Both the position numbers and the translations under genes were made by a program. Below are positions 42,907-50,758 of a DNA stretch of 64,000 bases, in pieces. Each line of letters opens with the position of its first letter. Within the stretch, counting starts at the first letter, position 1. Source of the stretch: Acidobacteriaceae bacterium (GTDB lineage Bacteria > Acidobacteriota > Terriglobia > Terriglobales > Acidobacteriaceae); assembly GCA_025360645.1 (NCBI GenBank), contig JANYBT010000044.1, positions 1-64,000 of the forward strand, read 5' to 3'. The notes beneath the pieces were generated by a model, which saw only the letters and a list, made by a program, of their open reading frames with translations, was not told where the DNA came from and searched no databases.

Positions 42907-44301
42907 ATGAAGCTCTTTACCCGCATTTCCCCGCTTTTTGTGATGCTGACCGTGCTTGCTTTCGCCACCTTCAGCCCGGCTCAGACCGTGACCACTCTCT
43001 ACAACTTCAATGGCACCGTGGGCGCAAACCCCTATTACATGACTCTGGCGCAGGGGCAGGACGGTCTGCTTTACGGCACCACCTACAACGGCGGCGCCAG
43101 CAATCTGGGCGCGGCCTTCAAGGTCGACACCCTGGGCAATGCCACTCTGCTGCACAGCTTCGCCGGAACTGCCGACGGCGAAAATCCCGCTGGTGGCCTG
43201 ACCCTGGGGACCGACGGCAACTTTTATGGCACGACTGTCTTGGGCGGCACCACACAATCGGGCACCATTTTCAAGATGACCTCCAGCGGCACGGTAACGG
43301 TGCTCTACAACTTCCTGGGCACATCCGATGGCTCGTTCCCTTACGCGGCTCCGCTGTTGGGTTCTGACGGCGCGCTGTACGGCACAGCGAGCGTCGGCGG
43401 CACTGGCGATGGCGTGGTGTACAAGATCACCACCGCCGGCGTTTACAAGGTGATCTACACCTACGACAATACCCACGGTTCTTACCCCGCCTCCACTCCT
43501 TTGCTAGGCGCGGACGGCAACCTCTACATCACTTCCATCCTGGGCGGCTCCAACTACTGCGGCAGCGTGATCAAGCTTTCCACCGCCGGCGTCCTGGGAT
43601 CAACCTACAACTTCACCTGCGGCACCACTGGCGCCTATCCGGTGGGCAGCCTGATTCAAGGCTCGGACGGAAACTACTACGGCACCACTGAGGACGGCGG
43701 CGCCTACTCCAACGGCCTCCTGTTCAAGCTCAGCAAGGCGTTTGCCTTCTCTTCGATTCACAGCTTCGGCGCCACCACCACCGAGGGCCTCTACCCCTCC
43801 GCCGGTGTGGTGCAGGCCACCGACGGCAACTACTACGGAGTGACCACTCAAGGTGGAACGCTGAATGACGGTTCCATTTTCGAATCCACCTCGGGGAACG
43901 TATTCAGCACCTTGTTCAGCTTCAACAACAGCGCCAACCTGATGCCCGCCTATCCTCTCGGCGAAATGATGCAACACACCAACGGCACTCTCTACGGGGT
44001 GACCCAGTTTGGCGGTACTTCCAACTTTGGCACCGTCTTCAGCTTGAGCCGGAGTCTAGCCAAGTTCTGTGCCTTGGTGCAGTACACCGGCAAAGCAGGC
44101 AACAGCATTGAAATTCTAGGCCAGGGATTCACTGGCGCCACCAAAGTCACCTTCAACGGCCTCTCCGCAGCCAGTTTCAAGATCGTGTCAGACACCTACT
44201 TGACGACGGTTGCTCCGACCGGTGTGACGTCCGGAAACCTGGTGGTCACCACCCCCACGGGCACCCTGACCAGCGCCAAGATCTTCACCGTGAAGCACTA
44301 G
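42907..44301 (+). CDS. Secreted GloVer-repeat protein with a C-terminal IPT/TIG-like domain
   Basis: 464 residues with signal peptide MKLFTRISPLFVMLTVLAFATFSPAQ. About ten tandem repeats with the core GxDGxLYGTTxxGG...GTxFKxxxxG and LYxFxGxxDGxxP identify the choice-of-anchor GloVer tandem-repeat family, predicted to form a propeller. The C-terminal 75 residues (GNSIEILGQGFTGATKVTFNG ... SGNLVVTTPTGTLTS) look like an IPT/TIG Ig-fold domain. Probably an exported surface or extracellular protein with no assigned activity. The ATG at 42907 has only AAGG nearby as a ribosome-binding site. It ends at a strong terminator. Confidence 0.82.
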   Translation: MKLFTRISPLFVMLTVLAFATFSPAQTVTTLYNFNGTVGANPYYMTLAQGQDGLLYGTTYNGGASNLGAAFKVDTLGNATLLHSFAGTADGENPAGGLTLGTDGNFYGTTVLGGTTQSGTIFKMTSSGTVTVLYNFLGTSDGSFPYAAPLLGSDGALYGTASVGGTGDGVVYKITTAGVYKVIYTYDNTHGSYPASTPLLGADGNLYITSILGGSNYCGSVIKLSTAGVLGSTYNFTCGTTGAYPVGSLIQGSDGNYYGTTEDGGAYSNGLLFKLSKAFAFSSIHSFGATTTEGLYPSAGVVQATDGNYYGVTTQGGTLNDGSIFESTSGNVFSTLFSFNNSANLMPAYPLGEMMQHTNGTLYGVTQFGGTSNFGTVFSLSRSLAKFCALVQYTGKAGNSIEILGQGFTGATKVTFNGLSAASFKIVSDTYLTTVAPTGVTSGNLVVTTPTGTLTSAKIFTVKH

Positions 44302-44332
44302 CGAAAACCGCTCAGGGATGGGCCACACCTCC

Positions 44333-44364
44333 AAGCGCCGCGCAGCAAATTCGCGGCGCTTTTG
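44333..44364 (+). terminator. Rho-independent terminator of the GloVer gene
   Basis: Arms AAGCGCCGCG and CGCGGCGCTT with a 9-nt loop (44333-44361), followed by TTTGTG. It lies 32 bp after the stop codon. Confidence 0.8.
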
Positions 44365-44461
44365 TGATATGCGATCACCAGAGGAATTCGGGCAAACTTC
44401 CAGCTTCGCAACGGCCCACCAGTCCCTCACCGCCGCGTCGTTCTCCTTACACTTTCCCCGG

Positions 44462-44734
44462 CTACGGGGTTCGCTGCAATCCCTGGTAAAGAAATATTCC
44501 TACCATGATCACCAGCGTAGCCAAAGAAATCCCGCTCAGAGTTTTGATCAGCGGCCCGATCCGGTTCATTCTGGCGCGCAGCTCGTTCTGCTCTTTTTCC
44601 ATATGGGCATCGGATGCGTTCAGAAACATCTGATCATCCTCGTGCATGGAGAGAGTGCTGCGATAAATCAACAGAACCACCAAAACCGCTGTGAGGACAC
44701 CCCAGCCCGTTAACAGCATGACCAAAGGAGACAT
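44462..44734 (-). CDS. Small two-TM membrane protein of unknown function
   Basis: 90 residues from the ATG at 44734, which follows AGGTGG by five bases; a GTG eight codons upstream is less likely. Two TM segments (LVMLLTGWGVLTAVLVVLLIY and LSGISLATLVIMVGIFLYQGL) flank a charged segment, MHEDDQMFLNASDAHMEKEQ, followed by RARMNRIGP. I do not recognise a family. The central segment looks helical and might form a coiled coil. It stands alone, convergent with the GloVer gene and divergent from the iron-sulfur carrier gene. Confidence 0.65.
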   Translation of the reverse strand: MSPLVMLLTGWGVLTAVLVVLLIYRSTLSMHEDDQMFLNASDAHMEKEQNELRARMNRIGPLIKTLSGISLATLVIMVGIFLYQGLQRTP

Positions 44735-44907
44735 ATGCCACCTCGGCGTGTCCGCCACCCTCGCAGGCGCGCGGGTAACCGGACGACTTCATTATAGACC
44801 GCTGGGCAAGGGAAAAGGCCCCCGCGTCGAAATGGCCCGCAGCATCATCCAACCTCTTGTTCCAAGCCCGTTCCCCTTGGGTTAGGGTTTTGCTGCGGGC
44901 AGAATGC

Positions 44908-44913
44908 TATAAT
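44908..44913 (+). promoter_or_regulatory. Consensus -10 element upstream of the Fe-S carrier gene
   Basis: A perfect TATAAT lies 26 bp before the ATG and is followed by CGTTTTTT and the AAGGAGA ribosome-binding site. No good -35 (only GGTTTT-like) is seen at 17 bp. Confidence 0.6.
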
Positions 44914-44938
44914 CGTTTTTTCTAAGGAGACTATTTCC

Positions 44939-45319
44939 ATGGCCACTACGACTACCCCGGAAATCACGACCCCGGCAGCTCCCCCCAAGATGCTTCCGGT
45001 CAACCTGACTCCCAGCGCCATCGCCAAGGTCAAGGAAATCATGGCGTCCCAGACTCCGGTTCCGACCGGTTTGCGCGTCGGTGTGGTCGGCGGCGGCTGC
45101 TCGGGATTTTCCTACTCCATGTCGTTTGAAAACGGTGCCGGCATGATGGACAAAACCTTCGACTACGACGGCCTCAAGGTGTACGTGGACGCCACCTCGC
45201 TGACCTACCTGAATGGTGCGGTTGTGGACTACGTCGAAACCCTCGAAGGCGCCGGCTTCAAGTTCGAAAACCCCAACACCAAAAGCACTTGCGGCTGCGG
45301 TTCCTCGTTCAGCGTGTAA
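44939..45319 (+). CDS. A-type iron-sulfur cluster carrier (ErpA/IscA-like)
   Basis: 126 residues with a short Thr/Pro-rich N-terminal extension of about 20 residues. The HesB/IscA core carries the three conserved ligands in GGGCSGFSY (Cys54) and TCGCGSSF (Cys118, Cys120). LRVGVVGGGCSG and DATSLTYLNGAVVDYVE are typical of the family, which passes 4Fe-4S or 2Fe-2S clusters to apoproteins. AAGGAGA is ideally spaced before the ATG at 44939. Monocistronic by context: own -10 element and own terminator. ErpA is slightly favoured over IscA or SufA because no isc or suf genes are adjacent. Confidence 0.92.
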   Translation: MATTTTPEITTPAAPPKMLPVNLTPSAIAKVKEIMASQTPVPTGLRVGVVGGGCSGFSYSMSFENGAGMMDKTFDYDGLKVYVDATSLTYLNGAVVDYVETLEGAGFKFENPNTKSTCGCGSSFSV

Positions 45320-45351
45320 GCGCGGATTTTCGGAAACACTTCGTCACGGAC

Positions 45352-45379
45352 AAGGCCCCACTTCAATCGTGGGGCCTTT
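45352..45379 (+). terminator. Terminator after the Fe-S carrier gene, possibly bidirectional
   Basis: Perfect 10-bp stem AAGGCCCCAC / GTGGGGCCTT with a 7-nt loop, followed by TCTCTTT on the plus strand. It lies between convergent genes and may also serve the pilus operon. Confidence 0.8.
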
Positions 45380-45397
45380 CTCTTTGCCAGCGTCTCC

Positions 45398-46375
45398 CTA
45401 GTTGTGGGGTGGATTGCCCGGGTCGCCGGGGTTCGACGGGTTGTTATTGGGGAAGTTTGGCGGATTGAAATTCGTGCCGCCCGGCGGAACGCCACTGCCA
45501 CCAGCGCCCGGTTGTCCTGGTTGCCCCGGCTGTCCCGGTTGCACCGTGCCCACTGTGAGCGGCGGCTGGTTGGGCGTGGTAATCAGGCCTCCGTGATCGG
45601 CCCCCGGATCATAAATGAATTGCCAATCCTTGTAGTGGTTCTTGTGGTTGAATTCGCGGATCGTTTCTTTCTTGCTCGCGCTCGTCACCCCGACGATCGG
45701 GCCCCCGCCAAACGCCTGCCCAACGCCCGGGCCGGCAGTCCCGAAGCCTTGACCGCCTCCGGGTCCGCCTCCCGCTCGTCCCGCCAACGCGCCGCCAGGG
45801 TTCTGGTCCTGAGCTGCATTGGGGTCAGCATTCGGATCGCCCGTATTCAGATTGGGCGCCCCGGTGTTTCCCGCCTGCGCCAACGCCGCAGCTTGCGCTG
45901 CCTGCGCCACTTGCGCTAAACCGCCTGGCCCCACATTTCCCGCCAGTCCAGCGACATTTCCCGCCAGTCCGCCCGGCAGCCCGGGTAGGCCACCCGGAAC
46001 CCCCGCGCCCAAGCCCGGCAACAGCCCCGCTCCCAGGTTCAATCGCACTTCGCCAAAGTGCAACAGTTTGAAGTCTTGTCCAGTCAGCGGGTCTTTGTAG
46101 CGCTTGCGCAAATAACGGATGTTGCTGGTGTTCTCCAGTTCTTCCAGTCGCGTGGGATAGCGGTTAAATTTTTTGTAGTACAGTCGGATCGCCCGTGAGT
46201 ATTGCACTCCTCGGTGGATCATTTCCGACTCGCGATCGCGCCGCACGTCGAACTCCACCTTCCGCACCACTGCGATCAAGCTGATCGACAGGAGAGCGAC
46301 CAGCAGCAGCATCGTGATCAGGATGTAGCCATCTTGGTTGCCACGGTTCTTCGATTTCGAGTGAACGACCGTCAT
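45398..46375 (-). CDS. Pseudopilin-like protein with a Gly/Ala/Pro-rich tail
   Basis: 325 residues. QDG followed by YILITMLLLVALLSISLIAVV resembles a prepilin peptidase site and the pilin N-terminal helix, but position 5 after the Gly is Thr, not the usual Glu. The next about 80 residues look like a GspG/type II pseudopilin head (RESEMIHRGVQYSRAIRLYYKKFNRYPTRLEEL, KDPLTGQDFKLL). The remaining 200 residues are low-complexity: Gly-Leu-Pro repeats, a Gln/Ala stretch, NTGDPNADPNAAQDQNPGG, and a tail of PGQPGQPGQPG and NPPHN. It is the last gene of the assembly operon and is probably exported or displayed through it. A minor pilin or GspK-like role is possible. Confidence 0.7.
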   Translation of the reverse strand: MTVVHSKSKNRGNQDGYILITMLLLVALLSISLIAVVRKVEFDVRRDRESEMIHRGVQYSRAIRLYYKKFNRYPTRLEELENTSNIRYLRKRYKDPLTGQDFKLLHFGEVRLNLGAGLLPGLGAGVPGGLPGLPGGLAGNVAGLAGNVGPGGLAQVAQAAQAAALAQAGNTGAPNLNTGDPNADPNAAQDQNPGGALAGRAGGGPGGGQGFGTAGPGVGQAFGGGPIVGVTSASKKETIREFNHKNHYKDWQFIYDPGADHGGLITTPNQPPLTVGTVQPGQPGQPGQPGAGGSGVPPGGTNFNPPNFPNNNPSNPGDPGNPPHN

Positions 46376-46378
46376 GCC

Positions 46379-46954
46379 TTATCCCAGGGTCAGCGGAATG
46401 GTCTGGCGATTACTGTTGATCATGTCTTCGATTTCCACCCCCGCCGGGCTGATCTTTACGATGCGATAGCGGCGGTTCACGATTTCCCCTTCCCCCGCGA
46501 CGAACACGTCCTCCCCCTGGGACAGGAAAACTTTCTTCGATTCTCCGGGCTTGCTGGCGAAGCCGAAAAACTTCAAGTTGATGGGCGGCGGTGGCGGCAC
46601 TGGCGGAGGTAGGTAGGTCGCGGCCGCTTTCTTGTTGCTCCCCGTCCCATTCGCCAGCGGCTTCTCGATCTCCGGAGTATCGGTGAAAATATTCCGCCCG
46701 CTGCCCGTGTACTTCGTCGATTCACTTTGCGCCAGCAAGTCGAGCCGAAGCGTTGGATCGAGGCGCGGCTCTTTCACCACCTTCGCTCCTGGTTTGCGCA
46801 CCGGAGTCGTGGCCGCGGGCACCGCGACTTGCGGAGCGCTGTCCGAACCGCTGAACAGATTGCGCGCGCCATAGAACACCAGCACCAGCACCAGCACGGT
46901 CAGAATCACCACCTGCTTCTTGTTTTCCAAACCGAGTTTTGGGATCACTGCCAC
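46379..46954 (-). CDS. PilP/GspC-like inner-membrane assembly protein
   Basis: 191 residues with one N-terminal TM helix (KKQVVILTVLVLVLVFYGARNLF), a periplasmic linker with the proline run PPPVPPPPPIN, and a C-terminal beta-rich domain (LKFFGFASKPGESKKVFLSQGEDVFVAGEGEIVNRRYRIVKISPAGVEIED). Position after PilO and the HR/PilP-like fold suggest that it couples the PilMNO inner-membrane platform to a secretin. The start is GTG at 46954, sharing one base with the PilO stop; GTG at 46948 is also possible. No secretin gene lies in the window. Confidence 0.65.
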   Translation of the reverse strand: MAVIPKLGLENKKQVVILTVLVLVLVFYGARNLFSGSDSAPQVAVPAATTPVRKPGAKVVKEPRLDPTLRLDLLAQSESTKYTGSGRNIFTDTPEIEKPLANGTGSNKKAAATYLPPPVPPPPPINLKFFGFASKPGESKKVFLSQGEDVFVAGEGEIVNRRYRIVKISPAGVEIEDMINSNRQTIPLTLG

Positions 46955-47490
46955 TAACTTGCCGTCCTCAGGTACGACTCCATCTTCATCTGCAATTTCA
47001 CTGGCCCGTTCTCCTCGGCCAAGGTCACGCTGTCAATCACAAACAGCACTTTCGAACGCTCCAAGGCATTGATGAAGCGCACAATCTGCAAATAGTCTCC
47101 CGACAGATCAGCTTCAATCAGTACCCGGCGCACTCCCACCGGCTGGGGATCCTCCACCTTGTACTTGGCGCCGTTAATGCGAACCCCAGTCTGCGTCGCC
47201 ATCTTCCCCAACGCATCGGAAATCATCGAATCCTGCGCATCGATGCGGTCTTTGTAAAAGCCATCAATCTGCTGCTTGGCCAGCACCACTTTCTTGTCCA
47301 TGCCGAGCAAGGGTTGCACCTGCTTCGTTTTCTGCTGCAGTTCCGCCCACAGTTGTTCCATCTGCAGCCGCCGCGAATTTGACGACCCCACCAGCGGCGA
47401 GTACAGCAGTCCCGCTGCCGCAATGTCGATCAGCACCAACACTGCAATCACGATTTTTACATTGCGGCGAGTGTCACGTAGATCCGGCAT
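46954..47490 (-). CDS. PilO-like type IV pilus assembly protein
   Basis: 178 residues: a short cytoplasmic N-terminus, one TM helix (VKIVIAVLVLIDIAAAGLLYSP), a coiled coil (about 40-80, LQMEQLWAELQQKTKQVQPLL) and a ferredoxin-like C-terminal domain (VRRVLIEADLSGDYLQIVRFINALER). This is the PilO/GspM organisation. It pairs with PilN in the inner membrane. The start codon overlaps the PilN stop by one base. Confidence 0.78.
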   Translation of the reverse strand: MPDLRDTRRNVKIVIAVLVLIDIAAAGLLYSPLVGSSNSRRLQMEQLWAELQQKTKQVQPLLGMDKKVVLAKQQIDGFYKDRIDAQDSMISDALGKMATQTGVRINGAKYKVEDPQPVGVRRVLIEADLSGDYLQIVRFINALERSKVLFVIDSVTLAEENGPVKLQMKMESYLRTAS

Positions 47491-48080
47491 TATTCGCTGC
47501 TCCGCGCCGGCTGCTCCGGGATGTACAACGCCGAAATATTAAATTGCACTGCATCGGCCGCATTGGTCGTGCCCGTCTGCGCTTCCTGCGTGATCTGGGT
47601 TTGCTGGAAATGGGGGGACCCTTCCATGCGCCTCGCCAGATCCAGCGCCCGCTCCCGCGAATCGCCCGCCACCACCAGTCGCACTTCCAACTGACCGTCT
47701 GCCGTCATTTCCGGGCGCATGGAAATTACATGCAGGCGCGGCGGCATCACCTTTTCCAGATCTTCAAACGCCTGCGTCCATGAAAACGACTTGCGCTGAA
47801 TCAAGTCGTTCAGAAACTGCGATTTGTCGCGCGTCATGTAGTTAGCGGGCTGCTGCAGAAAAGCTTGGGCATCCGACCGTTGCTGGTCGCGATTGGCGAT
47901 CTGCGCCTGCAAGTCCCGGATCTTTGCCCGGTCCCGGCTCGCGTTGAACCAGCCGGTCACCGTCATGGTCAACAGCGCCAGCGTCAGAATGCCCAGCGCT
48001 CCCAGTCCCACTCCCCAGCGCAGCCAGAACTGCTGCGCGTCTTCATACGGACGAGTCGAAAGATTGATGTTCAGATGCAT
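47490..48080 (-). CDS. PilN-like type IV pilus assembly protein
   Basis: 196 residues. The N-terminal MHLNINLSTRPYED matches the conserved PilN N-terminus (INLLP/INLS-type) that binds the cytoplasmic PilM. One TM helix (GLGALGILTLALLTMTVTGWF), a coiled coil (RAKIRDLQAQIANRDQQRSDAQAFL) and a ferredoxin-like periplasmic domain (LHVISMRPEMTADGQLEVRLVVAG) follow. It starts 1 bp after the PilM stop. Confidence 0.82.
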   Translation of the reverse strand: MHLNINLSTRPYEDAQQFWLRWGVGLGALGILTLALLTMTVTGWFNASRDRAKIRDLQAQIANRDQQRSDAQAFLQQPANYMTRDKSQFLNDLIQRKSFSWTQAFEDLEKVMPPRLHVISMRPEMTADGQLEVRLVVAGDSRERALDLARRMEGSPHFQQTQITQEAQTGTTNAADAVQFNISALYIPEQPARSSE

Positions 48081-48081
48081 G

Positions 48082-48984
48082 TCAGGAAATCAGCGCCCCC
48101 AGCACGCCCGCCATCATGCTGCTGGGGACGGGCAAATTCGCGCCCCCCACCAGTTGTCCCGCCTGCACTAACTCCTGCACTTCGATTCCAGTCTGCGCCT
48201 GCAGAGCGGCGACTCCGGCGGCATCCGGCATGCCCGCCACGCAAATGCGTTCAATGTTCAAGTGGTAGGTGTCCTGAAAAAACACCACTGAGGGATAAAT
48301 CTCTTCCGCTAGTTGCTCTCCGCTGATGGCCGCACCGTGCATGTTCTCCAGAGTGCGGAACAGCAGCAGTTGTTCTTTGTCCAGAATCGCGATCCCAATG
48401 GTCCGGCCATCGAACTTCACCACCAGCGTCGGACGCTGTGCATCGGCGGCGCCCAGTGCTGCCAGCATCGAGGGCATCACGACTCCGGGATTGTACCCAG
48501 CCTCGCGAAACACCGTCTCGTATTCTTCCAGCACGCTTTGCAGCGCCACCACCGCCACCACCCGCACCGTTTCTCCCAGGGTCTGCGCCTGATAAGACAC
48601 TTTCGCTTTTTCGATCTCGAAGGGCAGCGACTTCTTCAGCCGGAATCGCACCACCGCTTCTGCCTCCTCGTGATTGCTCGGCAGAGTATCAAAATCCAGC
48701 AGCGCGACCCGCACCGCGGCATCGGGAAGAATCGCCACCACGTCGCGTCCGCGTCCGCTAATCCCGCTCAGCATTTCCTGGATTGCCTGCTTGATGGCCG
48801 CCGTGTCGTGAAGATTCGGCTCCATCAGATCGGGCGTAATGCTTCCCGCCGGCAGGTCCCGCGCCCCGCAATCCTGCGCTGACCTCCCGTCATCCGACGA
48901 GCGCGCCACCAGAATCCTTCCCGCCGAAATCTCGCAGGCCAGTGTCGGTCGTACCGTGTGTTTAGGGGTTTTGCTCATTTGCAT
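48082..48984 (-). CDS. PilM/GspL-like cytoplasmic assembly ATPase-fold protein
   Basis: 300 residues with the actin-like fold expected of PilM: DVVAILPDAAVRVALLDFDTLP, VRFRLKKSLPFEIEKAKVSYQ, VVALQSVLEEYETVFREAGYNPGVVMPSMLAAL, TLVVKFDGRTIGIAILD. PilM docks on PilN and helps couple GspE/PilB to the platform. The ATG at 48984 lies inside a 16-bp repeat array, and an in-frame ATG follows two codons later (48978). It sits 62 bp downstream of the gspE stop, the spacer being filled largely by the repeats. Confidence 0.8.
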   Translation of the reverse strand: MQMSKTPKHTVRPTLACEISAGRILVARSSDDGRSAQDCGARDLPAGSITPDLMEPNLHDTAAIKQAIQEMLSGISGRGRDVVAILPDAAVRVALLDFDTLPSNHEEAEAVVRFRLKKSLPFEIEKAKVSYQAQTLGETVRVVAVVALQSVLEEYETVFREAGYNPGVVMPSMLAALGAADAQRPTLVVKFDGRTIGIAILDKEQLLLFRTLENMHGAAISGEQLAEEIYPSVVFFQDTYHLNIERICVAGMPDAAGVAALQAQTGIEVQELVQAGQLVGGANLPVPSSMMAGVLGALIS

Positions 48985-49026
48985 GATTTGAAAGTTGCAT
49001 GATTCGAAAGTTGCATGGTTCGAAAG
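48979..49026. repeat. Three 16-bp tandem repeats containing the PilM start codon
   Basis: Units TTGCATGATTTGAAAG (48979-48994), TTGCATGATTCGAAAG (48995-49010) and TTGCATGGTTCGAAAG (49011-49026) in plus-strand orientation. On the coding strand each unit carries an ATGCAA; the one nearest the gene is the start codon. Upstream ATGs are out of frame because the unit is 16 bp. Confidence 0.9.
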
Positions 49027-49046
49027 CCGGAGCGAGCCGCCCCGTC

Positions 49047-50711
49047 CTAGCGCATCATCTCGATGAACGTCACTTTATTGATCTCTTTCAGAGTGCTCAA
49101 GCCCAGCCGCACCTTATCGAGCGCCGATTCGCGCAGGAACCTCATGCCTTCGTCGCGCGCCGCACGCCGTATCTCAGAAGTCGGCTTCTTGGCCAAAATC
49201 ATTTCCCGGATGCGGTCGCTCAGGTCCAGCAGTTCGTGGATCGCCGTCCGCCCTCGAAACCCCGTTCCCGCGCACTCGATGCAGCCTTGTCCCTCGTAAA
49301 ACGTCACGTCCCGCCACTCGCTGGGAACCAAACCGCTGGCCTCCAGTTCCTCGTCCGAGTAGTGCACTACTCCGCGGCAGGATTCGCAAATCAAGCGCAC
49401 CAGACGCTGCGCCAGAATGCAGTTCAGCGCGGAAACAAAGTTGTACGGCTCCACTCCCATGTTCAGAAAGCGCCCGATCACGTCCACCACGTTGTTGGCG
49501 TGGACCGTGGTGAACACCAGATGGCCGGTGAGGGCGGATTGAATCGCGATCTGCGCCGTCTCGGTGTCGCGAATTTCCCCCACCATGATCTTGTCCGGGT
49601 CGTGTCGCAGAATCGACCGCAGCCCGCGCGCAAACGTCAGCCCCTTCTTCTCGTTCACCGGAATCTGCGTGATGCCGCGCAGTTGGTATTCGACCGGGTC
49701 TTCGATGGTGATGATTTTGTCTTCGTCGGTTTTGATTTCGTTGACCGCCGCATACAGGGTCGTGGTTTTTCCGCTGCCCGTCGGTCCCGTCACCAGCACC
49801 ATGCCGTAGGGTTCTTTGATATAGCGCCGGAACTTCCGCAGGTCCTCTTCGTCAAAGCCCACCACATCCAGCGTCAGAGTGCGGAACTTCTCGCTCATCG
49901 ACTCTTTGTCCAGAACTCGAAGCACCGCGTCTTCACCGTGGATCGACGGCATAATGGACACGCGGAAATCGATGGCGCGACCGTTATACTTCACCCGGAA
50001 GCGTCCGTCCTGCGGCACCCGCCGCTCAGAAATGTCGAGTTCGCTCATCACCTTAATCCGCGAGATGATGGTGGAGTGGTGCTCTTTCCCAATGGGCGCC
50101 ATCGCCGGCGTAAGCACCCCGTCAATGCGAAACTTGATGACTACCGAATCGTCCTGCGTTTCAATGTGAATGTCGCTGGCCCGCCGCTGCAGCGCGGTGA
50201 AAATCGTGGTATCCACCAGGCGAATAATCGGGCTCATGTCGCCCGTGGTGGTGGTCAACTTATCGATCGAAATGGTTTCATCGCCCGCTTCGTCTTCGCG
50301 GATCACATCCAGTGCGAAACCTTCGCTGGCTTCTTCCAGCACCCGCTGCGATTGCTCGGTCTTCTTCAGAATGTCCGAGATCTGCTTCAGCGTGGAAACC
50401 TTGGTCACGATGCGCTTGCCCAGCAGCAGGCTGATCTCGTCAATCATCATCAACTGGCTGGGGTCGGCGATGGCAATCGCCAACCTTCCGTCCGCGGTAT
50501 CTTCCAGCGGAACGAAGTTGTAGCGGAACATCAGATCCACCGGAATCTTCTTGAACAGATCGTGGTGCAGCTGAAAGTCGTTCAAGTCCACAAATTCGCA
50601 GCGATAGCGCCGCGCAATGTCCTGCGCCTTCTCGCGCTCGTCCACGATCGGCTCCACCGCCAGCCGCGTCCCGCTCCCGCCATTTCCCGTGACTATTTTC
50701 TTATCTGACAT
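49047..50711 (-). CDS. GspE/PilB-type assembly ATPase
   Basis: 554 residues. An N-terminal GspE_N domain (about 30-130) is followed by the ATPase core with ASDIHIETQ, Walker A GPTGSGKTTT (309-318), the Asp-box ITIEDPVEYQL, Walker B-type IMVGEIRDTETAQIA and the His-box TGHLVFTTVHANN. C-terminal CESC ... CIEC pairs form the family's tetracysteine zinc site. It powers assembly of a pilus or type II pseudopilus. The ATG at 50711 starts the protein. It lies between gspF upstream and pilM downstream on the same strand. Confidence 0.95.
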   Translation of the reverse strand: MSDKKIVTGNGGSGTRLAVEPIVDEREKAQDIARRYRCEFVDLNDFQLHHDLFKKIPVDLMFRYNFVPLEDTADGRLAIAIADPSQLMMIDEISLLLGKRIVTKVSTLKQISDILKKTEQSQRVLEEASEGFALDVIREDEAGDETISIDKLTTTTGDMSPIIRLVDTTIFTALQRRASDIHIETQDDSVVIKFRIDGVLTPAMAPIGKEHHSTIISRIKVMSELDISERRVPQDGRFRVKYNGRAIDFRVSIMPSIHGEDAVLRVLDKESMSEKFRTLTLDVVGFDEEDLRKFRRYIKEPYGMVLVTGPTGSGKTTTLYAAVNEIKTDEDKIITIEDPVEYQLRGITQIPVNEKKGLTFARGLRSILRHDPDKIMVGEIRDTETAQIAIQSALTGHLVFTTVHANNVVDVIGRFLNMGVEPYNFVSALNCILAQRLVRLICESCRGVVHYSDEELEASGLVPSEWRDVTFYEGQGCIECAGTGFRGRTAIHELLDLSDRIREMILAKKPTSEIRRAARDEGMRFLRESALDKVRLGLSTLKEINKVTFIEMMR

Positions 50712-50758
50712 GCCACTTCCAGTGTACTTAAGTTACCGCGCCGTTACTCGCGTCCGCC

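Noticed and set aside
48999-50708. A 569-codon plus-strand frame opposite gspE
   Set aside because: The gspE strand carries all Walker, Asp/His-box and Cys motifs; the antisense translation is an Arg/His-rich shadow.
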